This document shows positions 8,704-17,522 of a DNA stretch of 64,000 nucleotides, piece by piece (position 1 is the stretch's first letter; each line of letters begins with the position of its first letter). This DNA comes from Gp7-AA10 sp035636095. GTDB taxonomy: Bacteria; Acidobacteriota; Thermoanaerobaculia; Gp7-AA8. The position numbers and the translations under genes were made by a program. The stretch spans positions 62,001-126,000 of the forward strand of contig DASPZU010000084.1 of NCBI GenBank assembly GCA_035636095.1. The letters run 5' to 3'. The notes under the pieces were generated by a model. It was not told the origin of the DNA. It saw nothing but the letters and a program-made list of their open reading frames with translations, and did not search any database.

Positions 8704-9193
8704 ATCTTTCGCATCCCGGATGCTGCGCTGGAAGTTCAACCTCTTTCCGGCGTATCGCGGCACGGGCGCGCGAATCACTTACATCGCCGACGATTTTCGC
8801 GAGGTGCGCGTCCGACTTCGACTTTGGTGGCGGACGCGGAACGCAGTCGGCACGATCTTCGGAGGAAGCCTCTACGGCGCGGTCGATCCGGTTTACATGA
8901 TCATGCTGATGCGGCTGCTGGGCCGCGACTACATCGTGTGGGACAAATCGGCCGAAATTCGCTTTCGGAAGCCCGGTCGAGCGACACTGTACGCGACGTT
9001 CAAAATCCCGGAGGAGGAGCTGACGGAAATTCGAGCCGCGACTGCCAACGGGCCGATCGATCGCGTCTATCACGTCGATCTGGTCGATGCCGCCGGCGTC
9101 GTACACGCGTCGGTGATGAAGACCATTTACATCCGCCGGAACGACCGCGAAACTTCCTCTGTTCAAAAGGCCAATGAACCTCGGAATCGATGA
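8696..9193 (+). CDS. DUF4442 hotdog-fold protein (thioesterase-like)
   Basis: A 165-residue soluble protein resembling DUF4442 family members, which have a hotdog fold like acyl-CoA thioesterases. Recognisable blocks are the N-terminal RMLRWKFNLFPAYRGTGARI, VRLRLWWRTRNAVGTIFGGS and the region DKSAEIRFRKPGRATLYA. The Asn-x-x-Gly-Thr-x-Phe-Gly-Gly segment sits where hotdog enzymes place the substrate-binding helix. No substrate can be deduced. The gene overlaps both neighbours (8 bp with the protease, 20 bp with the flavoprotein), so it is translationally coupled within the 3971-13293 run. Confidence 0.8.
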   Translation: MPESFASRMLRWKFNLFPAYRGTGARITYIADDFREVRVRLRLWWRTRNAVGTIFGGSLYGAVDPVYMIMLMRLLGRDYIVWDKSAEIRFRKPGRATLYATFKIPEEELTEIRAATANGPIDRVYHVDLVDAAGVVHASVMKTIYIRRNDRETSSVQKANEPRNR

Positions 9194-12100
9194 TTTCCAG
9201 TACAGCGATCTCTACGACTTCTCGCGGCTGACCGAGCTCGGCGCGGCATTCGATCGATTCGTGCAGCAGAACGATGCCGTCCTCTTCGGTCGCTTCGATT
9301 CGTACCGCGTCGCTGTGCGGAGCGCCATCGCGCACGGCGGGCTGACGGAGCCGGAGGAATCCGAGCTTCTCGTCAGCGTCGCCAGGCACCTGGGCGTGTT
9401 TCTGGCGCAACTGTTCCGCACCGACCCGACGCCGGTCAAAACGCGCACACAGCGCGACTCCCTGATCGCCCGATTCAAGAAGGAGTTCGTCAGCAAGCGC
9501 GTCGCGAAGGTTACCCCTCACCCCGTCCCTCTCCCCGCAAGCGGGGAGAGGGTGCAGGGTGAGGGGCGCGTCGAAGAGATCATCCGCATCCTCTCCGGCG
9601 GCTCCGACCACGATCATGAGTACGCATTGGCGGTCGCGGCGACGCGACTGCTCGACCTCGAACGCGAATACCCGCGCGGAGCGAAGGATTTCTCGCCCAA
9701 TCCGCAGACTCGCGCCGCGGTGGCCCAGATTCGCGAAGCGTTGGGGCAACGCCGCGAAAAAGCCGATTCGCCCGAAGCGCTCGTGCGCGAGGCCGCCGCG
9801 GTGCACGCGATCGTCGATCTCCTGGTCGAGTGGACGGCGGCGAAATGGAAAAGTGGAGCCTTCGACCAATGGCCTTCGCTCCGCCTACCCAAACCGGTCC
9901 TGTACGATCGACTCGTCCCGCCCGAGCCGCATTATCGCCGCCGCGATGGTTTCAAGCTCACCGACAATCGAAAGACGCCGCGCGAGATCACCGATCAGGC
10001 GCACTACTGCATCTTCTGTCACGAGAGAAAAAAAGATTCGTGCTCGCGCGGATTTCAGGAGAAAGAAAACAAGTACAAAGTGAATCCGCTGGGCATCCCG
10101 CTGGAGGGATGTCCGCTGGACGAGCGCATCGGTGAGATGAATTTCCTTCGCGCCGACGGCGACTCGATCGCCGGCCTGGCCATGGTGATGATCGACAATC
10201 CGATGTGCCCCGGCACGGGCCACCGCATCTGCAACGACTGCATGAAGTCGTGCATTTTTCAGAAACAGGATCCGGTCGACATTCCGCAAATCGAAACCGG
10301 CGTGCTCACCGACGTCCTCTTTCTTCCCTGGGGTTTCGAAATCTACTCGCTGCTCACGCGCTGGAATCCGCTCGACGTCAGGCGGCCGGTGGCGCTGCCG
10401 TACAACGGCAAGAACGTGCTGGTGGTCGGGCTCGGTCCGGCCGGCTACACGCTGGCCCACTTCCTTGCCAACGAGGGCTTCGGCGTCGTGGCGATCGACG
10501 GACTCAAGATCGAGCCGATCGAAGAGAAGTGGCTGCACGAGCCGATCCGCGACGCGCGCGTGCTGTGGGACGAGCTCGATGAGCGCATCCTGGCCGGCTT
10601 CGGCGGCGTCTCGGAATACGGGATCACCGTGCGCTGGGACAAGAATTTTCTGAAGGTGATTCGCATCGCGCTCGAGCGCAAGCACAACATCCGCCTGTAT
10701 GGCGGCATACGCTTCGGCGGAACGCTGACCATCGAGGACGCCTTCGACGCGCTCGGATTCGACCACATCGCCATCGCCGCCGGCGCGGGCACTCCCACCA
10801 TCGTGCGGATGAAAAACAATCTGATTCGCGGCATCCGCAAAGCGTCCGATTTTCTGATGGCGCTGCAGCTCACCGGCGCATTCAAGAAAGCCTCGATGGC
10901 GAATCTGCAAGTGCGTCTGCCCGCCATCGTCATCGGCGGAGGCTTGACAGCAATCGACACCGCGACCGAGCTCTTCGCGTACTACCCGGTCCAGGTCGAG
11001 AAAATCGTGGAGCGATACGAATCGATGTCCGGCGATTTCGGTGAGGAGCAAGTCCGCGCCGCCTACGATCGCGAAGAGCAGCAGATCCTCGACGAATTTC
11101 TGGAGCACGGCCGCGCCATCCGCGCCGAGCGCGCACGGGCGGAAGCCGCCGGCGAGAAACCGAATTTCATTCCGCTCGTCCGCGCCTGGGGCGGCGTCAG
11201 CATCGTCTATCGAAAATCGATGCTCGACTCGCCTGCTTATCGCCTCAATCACGAAGAGGTCATCAAGTCATTCGAGGAGGGCATCTTCTACGCCGAGAAC
11301 CTGTCGCCGGTGGAGGCCCTCGCTGACGATTTCGGCCATGTCCGCGCTCTCCTTTTCGAAAAGCAGATCGTCGAAGACGGACGATGGAAAGATTCCGGCG
11401 TGGTCGTCGAGATGCCGGCGCGATCGGTGATGGTGGCCGCAGGAACCAGTCCGAATGTCATTTACGAGAAAGAGCATCCCGGCACGTTCAAGCTCGACAA
11501 GTACAACCAGTTTTTCCAGAGCTTCGTTGAGAGCGGGAAGGAGTTGATCGAAGGCGACGGCTTCTTCACGTCGCATCAGCACGGAGAAAAACGCATTACG
11601 TTTTACGGCGACAATCATCCGAAATACGCCGGAAACGTCGTGAAGGCCATGGCTTCCGCCAAGGACGGCTATCCGCATGTCGTGGCGCTGTTCGAGCGCG
11701 ACCTGCAGTCGCTGGATCGCTCCGCAGAAGCGCAAGCAGAGCGCGATGAACGCTGGCGCGAGCTCATCGCAACGCTCGACGACGGCTTGATCGCGCGCGT
11801 GCATCAAGTGAATCGGCTGACGCCGACCATCGTGGAGGTGGTCGTGCGCGCGCCGCTGGCTGCGCTTCACTTTGAGCCGGGACAGTTTTATCGGCTGCAG
11901 AACTACGAGACGTACGCGACGGAAGTCGACGGCACGCGGCTGGTGATGGAGGGCATCGCACTCACCGGCGCATGGACCGATAAGGAGCGCGGGCTTCTGT
12001 CATTGATCATTCTCGAGATGGGAGGATCGTCGCGGCTCTGCGCCATGCTGCGAGACGGCGAGCCGGTGGTCGTGATGGGCCCGACCGGAACGCCAACCGA

Positions 12101-12863
12101 AATTCCCCGCAACGAGAACATTCTTCTCGCCGGCGGTGGCCTCGGCAACGCCGTGCTGTTCTCCATCGCGCGGGCGCTCAAAGACAACGGATGCAAGGTC
12201 GTCTACTTCGCGGGCTACAAGAAGAAAGAGGATGTCTTCAAGCGCGACGAGATCGAAGCGGGCACCGATCAGGTGATCTGGTCGGTCGATGCCGGTGAGC
12301 CGATCGCGCCGCGGCGTCCGCAGGATCTCGCGTTCGTCGGCAACATCGTTCAGGCGATGCAGTGGTACGCGAGCGCTGTTATCCCCAGCGTTAGCGAGGG
12401 ATCTGGGCGGGTGGGGAGCGATGATGTGCCGCCCGACGCCCAAGTCCCTCGCTACGCTCGGGATGACAAACGAATCGATCTCAAATCAATGCGACGCATC
12501 ATGGCGATTGGATCCGACGGCATGATGCGCGCCGTCAAGGAAGCACGGCACGGAGTGCTGTCGCCGTATCTCGATCCGCATCATGTCGGAATCGCGTCGA
12601 TCAACTCGCCGATGCAGTGCATGATGAAGCAGGTCTGCGCACAGTGCCTGCAGCGTCATGTCGATCCGGCGACGGGCAAAGAGACCTTCGTCTTCTCGTG
12701 CTTCAACCAGGACCAGAAGATGGACGAGGTCGACTTCATCAATCTCCGCGCTCGGCTGCGGCAGAACACCGTCGTCGAGAAGCTGACCAACCTCTGGCTC
12801 ACGCGGCTGCTCACCCGACACGAAGCGGTATCATCGCCGCATGGAGATGTCGTACATCGGTGA
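9174..12863 (+). CDS. NfnB/NfnA-like fused flavoprotein oxidoreductase
   Basis: A 1229-residue protein with three visible parts. (1) Roughly residues 1-390: an N-terminal extension followed by Cys-rich segments (CIFCHERKKDSCSRG, EGCPLDER, MCPGTGHRICNDCMKSC) that look like Fe-S ligands. (2) About 400-860: a GltD/NfnB-like FAD and NAD(P)H domain with dinucleotide-binding motifs GLGPAGYTLAHFL and VIGGGLTAIDTA. (3) About 880-1229: a PyrK/NfnA-like ferredoxin-reductase domain (FEPGQFYRLQNYE, GGGLGNAVLFS) with a final Cys cluster (CMMKQVCAQC and a distal Cys) typical of the PyrK 2Fe-2S site. Together this is the domain content of electron-bifurcating NADH-dependent ferredoxin:NADP+ oxidoreductase, but fused; activity is inferred. 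Two palindromic repeats are inserted in frame. Confidence 0.8.
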   Translation: MNLGIDDFQYSDLYDFSRLTELGAAFDRFVQQNDAVLFGRFDSYRVAVRSAIAHGGLTEPEESELLVSVARHLGVFLAQLFRTDPTPVKTRTQRDSLIARFKKEFVSKRVAKVTPHPVPLPASGERVQGEGRVEEIIRILSGGSDHDHEYALAVAATRLLDLEREYPRGAKDFSPNPQTRAAVAQIREALGQRREKADSPEALVREAAAVHAIVDLLVEWTAAKWKSGAFDQWPSLRLPKPVLYDRLVPPEPHYRRRDGFKLTDNRKTPREITDQAHYCIFCHERKKDSCSRGFQEKENKYKVNPLGIPLEGCPLDERIGEMNFLRADGDSIAGLAMVMIDNPMCPGTGHRICNDCMKSCIFQKQDPVDIPQIETGVLTDVLFLPWGFEIYSLLTRWNPLDVRRPVALPYNGKNVLVVGLGPAGYTLAHFLANEGFGVVAIDGLKIEPIEEKWLHEPIRDARVLWDELDERILAGFGGVSEYGITVRWDKNFLKVIRIALERKHNIRLYGGIRFGGTLTIEDAFDALGFDHIAIAAGAGTPTIVRMKNNLIRGIRKASDFLMALQLTGAFKKASMANLQVRLPAIVIGGGLTAIDTATELFAYYPVQVEKIVERYESMSGDFGEEQVRAAYDREEQQILDEFLEHGRAIRAERARAEAAGEKPNFIPLVRAWGGVSIVYRKSMLDSPAYRLNHEEVIKSFEEGIFYAENLSPVEALADDFGHVRALLFEKQIVEDGRWKDSGVVVEMPARSVMVAAGTSPNVIYEKEHPGTFKLDKYNQFFQSFVESGKELIEGDGFFTSHQHGEKRITFYGDNHPKYAGNVVKAMASAKDGYPHVVALFERDLQSLDRSAEAQAERDERWRELIATLDDGLIARVHQVNRLTPTIVEVVVRAPLAALHFEPGQFYRLQNYETYATEVDGTRLVMEGIALTGAWTDKERGLLSLIILEMGGSSRLCAMLRDGEPVVVMGPTGTPTEIPRNENILLAGGGLGNAVLFSIARALKDNGCKVVYFAGYKKKEDVFKRDEIEAGTDQVIWSVDAGEPIAPRRPQDLAFVGNIVQAMQWYASAVIPSVSEGSGRVGSDDVPPDAQVPRYARDDKRIDLKSMRRIMAIGSDGMMRAVKEARHGVLSPYLDPHHVGIASINSPMQCMMKQVCAQCLQRHVDPATGKETFVFSCFNQDQKMDEVDFINLRARLRQNTVVEKLTNLWLTRLLTRHEAVSSPHGDVVHR
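9514..9566. repeat. 53-bp palindromic repeat inserted in frame in coding sequence
   Basis: A near-perfect hairpin: CCCCTCACCC (9514-9523), three bases, CCCTCTCCCCGC (9527-9538), loop AA, GCGGGGAGAGGG (9541-9552), four bases, GGGTGAGGGG (9557-9566). This sequence type is familiar as a dispersed intergenic palindrome in many high-GC genomes. Here it is translated as TPHPVPLPASGERVQGEG within the N-terminal part of the flavoprotein, without breaking the frame. Confidence 0.85.
12378..12467. repeat. 90-bp imperfect palindromic repeat inserted in frame in coding sequence
   Basis: The left arm (12378-12410, containing AGCGTTAGCGAGGGATCT) and right arm (12438-12467, containing TCCCTCGCTACGCTCGGG) are imperfect inverted copies around a short spacer. 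The type is again familiar as a dispersed palindrome. It is translated as IPSVSEGSGRVGSDD and following residues between two blocks of the ferredoxin-reductase domain, frame preserved. Confidence 0.8.
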
Positions 12864-13293
12864 GATTGCGATGCGGCTCGGGACCGCGACGCTGATCGCA
12901 GGCGGCATCGGTCTCGATCGCGAGCTGCGCCACAAACCTGCCGGCCTGAAAACGCACGCTCTGGTCGGCCTGGGCTCGTCGCTGATCGTCGTTGTCGCCG
13001 CCGCACTCTCGAACATGGCGAGTCCCGATACTGCTGCGATGAGCCGCGTCATCCAGGGCCTGATCGCCGGCGTCGGTTTTCTGGGCGGCGGCGCGATTCT
13101 GAAAAGCGGCGATGAGATTGTGCAGGGCCTGACGACCGCCGCGTCGATCTGGCTGGTGGCGTCACTTGGCGTCGCGTGCGGCGCCGGTCAGTGGACGGTC
13201 GCGCTGATCGGCTTCGCCATCGCGCTTCTCGTCCTGGTCGGCGGCAATGCCGCCGAGAAATTCGTCATCCGGCGCCACCGCGAAGAGGACTGA
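12841..13293 (+). CDS. MgtC/SapB family membrane protein
   Basis: A 150-residue protein with four or five hydrophobic segments and the MgtC-family pattern GGIGLDRELRHKPAGLKTHA followed by LVGLGSSL, then GLIAGVGFLGGGAIL and GLTTAASIWLVASLGVA. MgtC proteins are inner-membrane factors tied to low-Mg2+ survival and virulence in other bacteria; several regulate F-ATPase or phosphate uptake rather than transport magnesium. The start overlaps the flavoprotein stop by 23 bp; a second ATG six bases downstream is equally possible. It ends the 3971-13293 run of overlapping genes. A CorA channel is encoded 6 kb away. Confidence 0.88.
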   Translation: MEMSYIGEIAMRLGTATLIAGGIGLDRELRHKPAGLKTHALVGLGSSLIVVVAAALSNMASPDTAAMSRVIQGLIAGVGFLGGGAILKSGDEIVQGLTTAASIWLVASLGVACGAGQWTVALIGFAIALLVLVGGNAAEKFVIRRHREED

Positions 13294-13357
13294 CGCCAAC
13301 GATTACGCACTATGCGTCCGCGAGCGTATTGATGTTGTGTCGTCTGGTTCCCGGCAC

Positions 13358-13801
13358 CTACCGCGTCATGCGCCCTTCCTCGACCATGAGACACCGGTCC
13401 TGCACGACCTTGATCCCAGCCTCGGCCAGCCGCTGGGCGGCTTCATCATTGCGGATTCCGAGTTGAAACCACACGCTTTTGGGCTTCACGGCCAGGATTT
13501 CGTCGACGTGCTGCGGGATGTCCTTCGGCCGGCGGAAAACGTTGACCATGTCGATGGGCAGGCCGATGTCCGTCAACTTCCGAAAAACTTTCTTTCCAAG
13601 GATTTGCGTCACTTCCGGGTAGTAGACGGGAACCGGAATGACTTCGTATCCAGCAGCAGCCATATGTGCCGGGACGTAGTGAGCGGGCTGATCCGCGTGG
13701 GAGTCGGGTTTCATGCCCAGGACGGCGATGGTTTTGGTCTGTCGGATCACGTCCTGAATCGATTTCGTGTCCTCGATCACGTTGCTTTTCCAGTCAGCCA
13801 T
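13358..13801 (-). CDS. CoA-binding domain protein (YccU-like)
   Basis: A 147-residue single-domain protein with a Rossmann-type CoA-binding fold: KTIAVLGMKPDSHADQPAHY near the N-terminus, GYEVIPVPVYYPEV, DMVNVFRRP and a C-terminal GIKVVQDRCLMVEEGR. Small members of this family (YccU) bind CoA but have no established enzymatic role. The start at 13801 is preferred over an upstream Met at 13828 because homologous sequence begins near MADWKSN; AAGGAG lies about 14 bases upstream, an unusually long spacing. The gene converges with mgtC-like gene and diverges from the protease cluster. Confidence 0.85.
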   Translation of the reverse strand: MADWKSNVIEDTKSIQDVIRQTKTIAVLGMKPDSHADQPAHYVPAHMAAAGYEVIPVPVYYPEVTQILGKKVFRKLTDIGLPIDMVNVFRRPKDIPQHVDEILAVKPKSVWFQLGIRNDEAAQRLAEAGIKVVQDRCLMVEEGRMTR

Positions 13802-13913
13802 CGATATACCTGCAGCTCCTTGCCTCATTGGAGCTTAGCAAAAAATAGCCCGCGGAATTTCCGCGTTCGCGAGAGTGCTTTCAATCGTCCAAATCACGTC
13901 CGAGGATAATCTG

Positions 13914-15881
13914 ATGAAGCGCATGGCTGTACTCGGCTTTTTAGCGGCGTTTCCGGTAGCGGTGTTGGCAGCTTCGACGCAGCGCTACATTGTTACGACT
14001 AGCCATCCCTACGACGTCGCGGTGCGCGCTTTGCCTCGTGACGATTTTGAGCGCCCCGACCGGGAAATGCGTCTCCGTCACTTTGAGACGATCAACGGAT
14101 TTGCCGCCGACCTGAGCGACGCGCAAATCACACGCCTTTTGAATTCGGGCGAGGTCGAGGACATCGAGCCGGTCATCCAGCGGCACGTTCTTGCGGATAC
14201 GGTCACACCGGGACAGCAGACAACTCCGTTCGGCGTCAACATGGTCAACGCGCCGTCGGTGTGGCCGGTGACGAAAGGAAGGGCACTCAACGGCACCGGA
14301 GCGATTCATGTCGTGGTGATCGACACCGGCGTCGACTACCGATCATCGGAGCTGCAGCGGGCCTACAAAGGCGGACATAACTTCATCGCGAACAACGACG
14401 ATCCGTTCGACGACTACGGGCACGGATCGCACGTCTCGGGCATCATCGCCGCCGCTGACGATCGCAACGGCGTTGTCGGCGTCGCCCCCGAGGTCGATCT
14501 CTTCGCGCTCAAGGTGCTCGACCAATGCGGCAGCGGATCGACCGAAACCGTCATCACCGCCATCGACTGGATCCTGCAGAAGAAACAGGAAATCGGCGGC
14601 AACTGGATCGCCAATCTTTCCCTCGGATCCGATCAGTCGTCGACCGCCGAGAGGACCGCCTTTCAGAAAGGTTCCGACGCCGGCGTGATCTTCTTCGCCG
14701 CGTCGGGAAATAGCTACAACGGCACCGATGGCCTCGCCTTCCCGGCCGGCTACCCGAGTGTCGTTTCGGTCGGAGCGGTTGATTCGAGCCGCACGGTCGC
14801 CACGTTCTCGCAGCGCGGGGCCGGATTGAAAGTCGTTGCCCCGGGCGTCGCCGTTCTCTCGACCATCGTGGGAGCCTCGGTCTCCACGAACGACGGCCGC
14901 GTGTTCAGTGCCACGACACCGATCGTTACCAAAGACAGCCAGGGCACGCCGCTCGACAATTTCTGTCTGCCCGCGCCGAACATCGCGGGAAGCTTCGTCT
15001 TCTGCGGTCGTGGATCGAACGCGCTGACGACGTCATTCGACGGAGCGAACAACGATCTGATCTTCACATCGAAGCTGGCGCTGGCCACGCCGGTGAGCGT
15101 CTCGTTCGTGGTCGGCGGTCGAAATACCGCGCTCTCTGTTTCGGGAGTCAGCGGCAACGTCACGATTAACGTCGCAACAAACTCGTCGGGCGCCGCGACG
15201 TCGACCGCTGCCAACATCATCACGTTGCTCCAAAACAGCCCTACCGTTGGAGTGCGCCTCGCTCCAGGAAACGATGGAACCGGCGCCGTCGGAAGCATGT
15301 CGTCCACTCCCTTGACGAGCGAATTTCCGGCTGGAGCGCGCGGCAAAATTGCCTTGATTGAGCGCGGCGATCTGACATTCATTCTCAAAACACAGAATGC
15401 CCAGGGCTTGGGCGCGACGGGTGTGATTGTTTACGATAACGGGCCGGCGGGTGATCCGTTCGTTCCCGCCTTCGGAACATTCACGACGCCCGGCGCGGTG
15501 CCGCAATTCATTCCGTTCGCTTTCATTTCGCAGGCTGACGGCCTGTCTCTCAAAGCGACCGGCGACGCGCAAGTGTCGGTCGGCTTCGGGTTCGAGACAT
15601 GGACGCAGCTGAGCGGAACGTCGATGGCTTCTCCACACGCAGCGGCAGTGGCGGCGCTGGTGTGGGCGGCCGCACCCAACGCCTCGCCTGCCGATGTCGC
15701 CAATGCTGTCATCAACACCGCCACTGACCTCGGCGATGCCGGCGTCGACACGGTGTATGGTCATGGACTCGTGAACGCACTCGATGCGGCCAAGCAGCTC
15801 AATCCGGCTGCATTCGGATCGGGCGGCACGCCTGCTCCCACACCTCCGACCGGACGCAGTCCCGGCCGGCGCGGACATTAG
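13914..15881 (+). CDS. secreted subtilisin-like serine protease (S8) with PA domain
   Basis: A 655-residue preproprotease: signal peptide (MKRMAVLGFLAAFPVAVLA), an I9-like propeptide region (RYIVTTSHPYDVAVR onward), then the S8 catalytic triad Asp137 (VIDTGVDY), His170 (GHGSHVSG) and Ser570 (GTSMASPHAA). Between His and Ser, about residues 470-545, sits a PA domain (RGKIALIERGDLTF, NAQGLGATGVIVYDNG), which in subtilases helps substrate access. The C-terminus is Pro/Arg-rich. The ATG at 13914 is chosen for GAGGAT upstream and the signal peptide fit. It starts a plus-strand cluster of secreted proteases. Confidence 0.93.
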   Translation: MKRMAVLGFLAAFPVAVLAASTQRYIVTTSHPYDVAVRALPRDDFERPDREMRLRHFETINGFAADLSDAQITRLLNSGEVEDIEPVIQRHVLADTVTPGQQTTPFGVNMVNAPSVWPVTKGRALNGTGAIHVVVIDTGVDYRSSELQRAYKGGHNFIANNDDPFDDYGHGSHVSGIIAAADDRNGVVGVAPEVDLFALKVLDQCGSGSTETVITAIDWILQKKQEIGGNWIANLSLGSDQSSTAERTAFQKGSDAGVIFFAASGNSYNGTDGLAFPAGYPSVVSVGAVDSSRTVATFSQRGAGLKVVAPGVAVLSTIVGASVSTNDGRVFSATTPIVTKDSQGTPLDNFCLPAPNIAGSFVFCGRGSNALTTSFDGANNDLIFTSKLALATPVSVSFVVGGRNTALSVSGVSGNVTINVATNSSGAATSTAANIITLLQNSPTVGVRLAPGNDGTGAVGSMSSTPLTSEFPAGARGKIALIERGDLTFILKTQNAQGLGATGVIVYDNGPAGDPFVPAFGTFTTPGAVPQFIPFAFISQADGLSLKATGDAQVSVGFGFETWTQLSGTSMASPHAAAVAALVWAAAPNASPADVANAVINTATDLGDAGVDTVYGHGLVNALDAAKQLNPAAFGSGGTPAPTPPTGRSPGRRGH

Positions 15882-15890
15882 GAGGCTCTC

Positions 15891-16115
15891 ATGCCCGGCG
15901 CAGCGCTCATTCTGGCTCTCTCGCTCGCGCACGTTCCTGCCTCGACGCAGCCACCTCCGCGGAGGATGATCATCGCATCGCCGCCTAACATCGAGGTCAT
16001 GATCGCGCGCAAAGCGGATGATGGCACGCTCGATACGGCCTGTGTCGACAACGACGACGCCGCCAAAGCGTTCTTCGCACGCAAAACAAAGACAACCCGG
16101 GCGGAGCGGCAGTGA
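15891..16115 (+). CDS. small secreted or periplasmic protein, unknown
   Basis: A 74-residue ORF with GGAGG five bases before the ATG and a 4-bp overlap with the next gene's GTG start, so translation is well supported. The N-terminus (MPGAALILALSLAHVPAS) looks like a short signal peptide; the mature part has one Cys and a charged C-terminal tail (FFARKTKTTRAERQ). I do not recognise the family. Its position between two secreted proteases suggests a role with them, perhaps as an inhibitor, chaperone or propeptide-like partner, which is only inference. Confidence 0.6.
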   Translation: MPGAALILALSLAHVPASTQPPPRRMIIASPPNIEVMIARKADDGTLDTACVDNDDAAKAFFARKTKTTRAERQ

Positions 16116-17521
16116 TGCGCGCCTTCTCCGCGGCATGCTTCTCGATTCTGATGGCAGCCAGCGCATTCGCGGGCGCGAAAATCACTGTCCACAGCATCGA
16201 TGATGCGAACGTTGGACTGAACGATGCCACTCCCGCCGATCCCGTCGGCGGCAACACCGGCAAGACTCTGGGCGAGCAGCGCATGATGGCGTTGCAGTAC
16301 GCGGCCGACATCTGGTCGAAGTTAATCGACAGCAGCGTGGAGATCGTCATCGACACCAAGTTCCGCTCTCTGACGCCGTGCGACTCCACCAGCGGCGTCC
16401 TCGCGTCAGCCGGCCCAACCCATACTGTCGCGAATTTTGATAACGCGCCAAGGCAGGACGTCTGGTATCCGATCGCGCTGGCAAATCGATTTGCACAAAG
16501 GCATCTGTCGACCGACGCCGAAATCACGGCGAACTTCAATCTCGATGTCGACAACGCCACCTGCCTCGGCAACACCAACTGGTACTACGGTCTGGACAAC
16601 AAACACGGATCGAACATCGACATCGTTACGGTCGCACTCCACGAGTTCGCACACGGACTCGGCGTCTCGGGCACCTACAACTCGCGAACCGGAACGCTGT
16701 TTCAGGGCAAGCCGAATGTTTTCGAGCTGTTCACGTTCGACGATACCACCGGCATGAGCTGGGACCAGATGAGCGACGCGCAAAGGCTGACCTCGCAGAC
16801 GAACGACCAGAATCTGGTTTGGGACGGCGCGCGCTCGCGCCTGCGCGGAGACCGATTGCTCGGACCGACTCCGTTCATGCGCATCAGTGGAACGGAGTAC
16901 AGAGTCGGCAAAGCGAGTTTCGGCGGCCCGATTACCGTCACCGGTTTCAGCGGAAACATCGCCGCTGCAAATGACGAATCCGATGAGGCCGGCGTGTCGA
17001 CGACCGATGCCTGCACTGCGCTCACAAATGCAACCGCCGTCGTCGGCCGCATCGCGCTGATCGATCGCGGCAACTGCCCATTCGTCGTGAAGGCCAGGAA
17101 TGCCCAGAGCGCCGGAGCGATCGCGGTCATCATCGTCGACAACCTCACTGCCGGTTCGCCCATCTCGCTCGGCGGGACGGACGCCACCATCACCATTCCG
17201 GTTGTCAGCCTCACCAAGACCGACGGAGACACTCTTCGGACGCAGCTCTCCGGCGGCGTCTTCGCGGTCCTGGGTGCCGATCCATTGCGACTGTCGGGGG
17301 CCGACGCTGCCGGCAACTTGAAGCTTTATGCTCCCGCGGCATTCGCGGGCGGTTCATCAGTACATCACTGGGACACCTCGGCGTTTCCAAATTTGTTGAT
17401 GGAACCCAGCATTAGCGGTGACCTGACCCACGGCGTCGATATCACACTCGATCAGCTCGTGGATATCGGGTGGACCGAACCTCTGGCGGCCGGAAGACAG
17501 AGGCTGCGCCGAAATCAATAG
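16112..17521 (+). CDS. secreted HExxH metalloprotease with PA domain
   Basis: A 469-residue secreted protein: signal peptide (MMRAFSAACFSILMAASAFAG), then a domain with the zinc motif HEFAHGLGVSG (first His at residue 177), which has the HExxHxxG form of metzincin-like peptidases. About residues 265-395 include a PA domain (VVGRIALIDRGNCPF, KARNAQSAGAIAVIIVDN). After it the sequence returns to catalytic-domain-like blocks (HHWDTSAFPNLLMEPSISGD, LDQLVDIGWTEP), so the PA domain appears inserted into the metalloprotease fold. The third zinc ligand is not certain. Start is GTG at 16112 or ATG at 16115. It lies between two PA-containing S8 proteases. Confidence 0.85.
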   Translation: MMRAFSAACFSILMAASAFAGAKITVHSIDDANVGLNDATPADPVGGNTGKTLGEQRMMALQYAADIWSKLIDSSVEIVIDTKFRSLTPCDSTSGVLASAGPTHTVANFDNAPRQDVWYPIALANRFAQRHLSTDAEITANFNLDVDNATCLGNTNWYYGLDNKHGSNIDIVTVALHEFAHGLGVSGTYNSRTGTLFQGKPNVFELFTFDDTTGMSWDQMSDAQRLTSQTNDQNLVWDGARSRLRGDRLLGPTPFMRISGTEYRVGKASFGGPITVTGFSGNIAAANDESDEAGVSTTDACTALTNATAVVGRIALIDRGNCPFVVKARNAQSAGAIAVIIVDNLTAGSPISLGGTDATITIPVVSLTKTDGDTLRTQLSGGVFAVLGADPLRLSGADAAGNLKLYAPAAFAGGSSVHHWDTSAFPNLLMEPSISGDLTHGVDITLDQLVDIGWTEPLAAGRQRLRRNQ

Positions 17522-17522
17522 G

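Noticed and set aside
9885..11252. 455-codon minus-strand frame inside the flavoprotein gene
   Set aside because: Antisense shadow; the plus strand shows dinucleotide-binding and Cys motifs.
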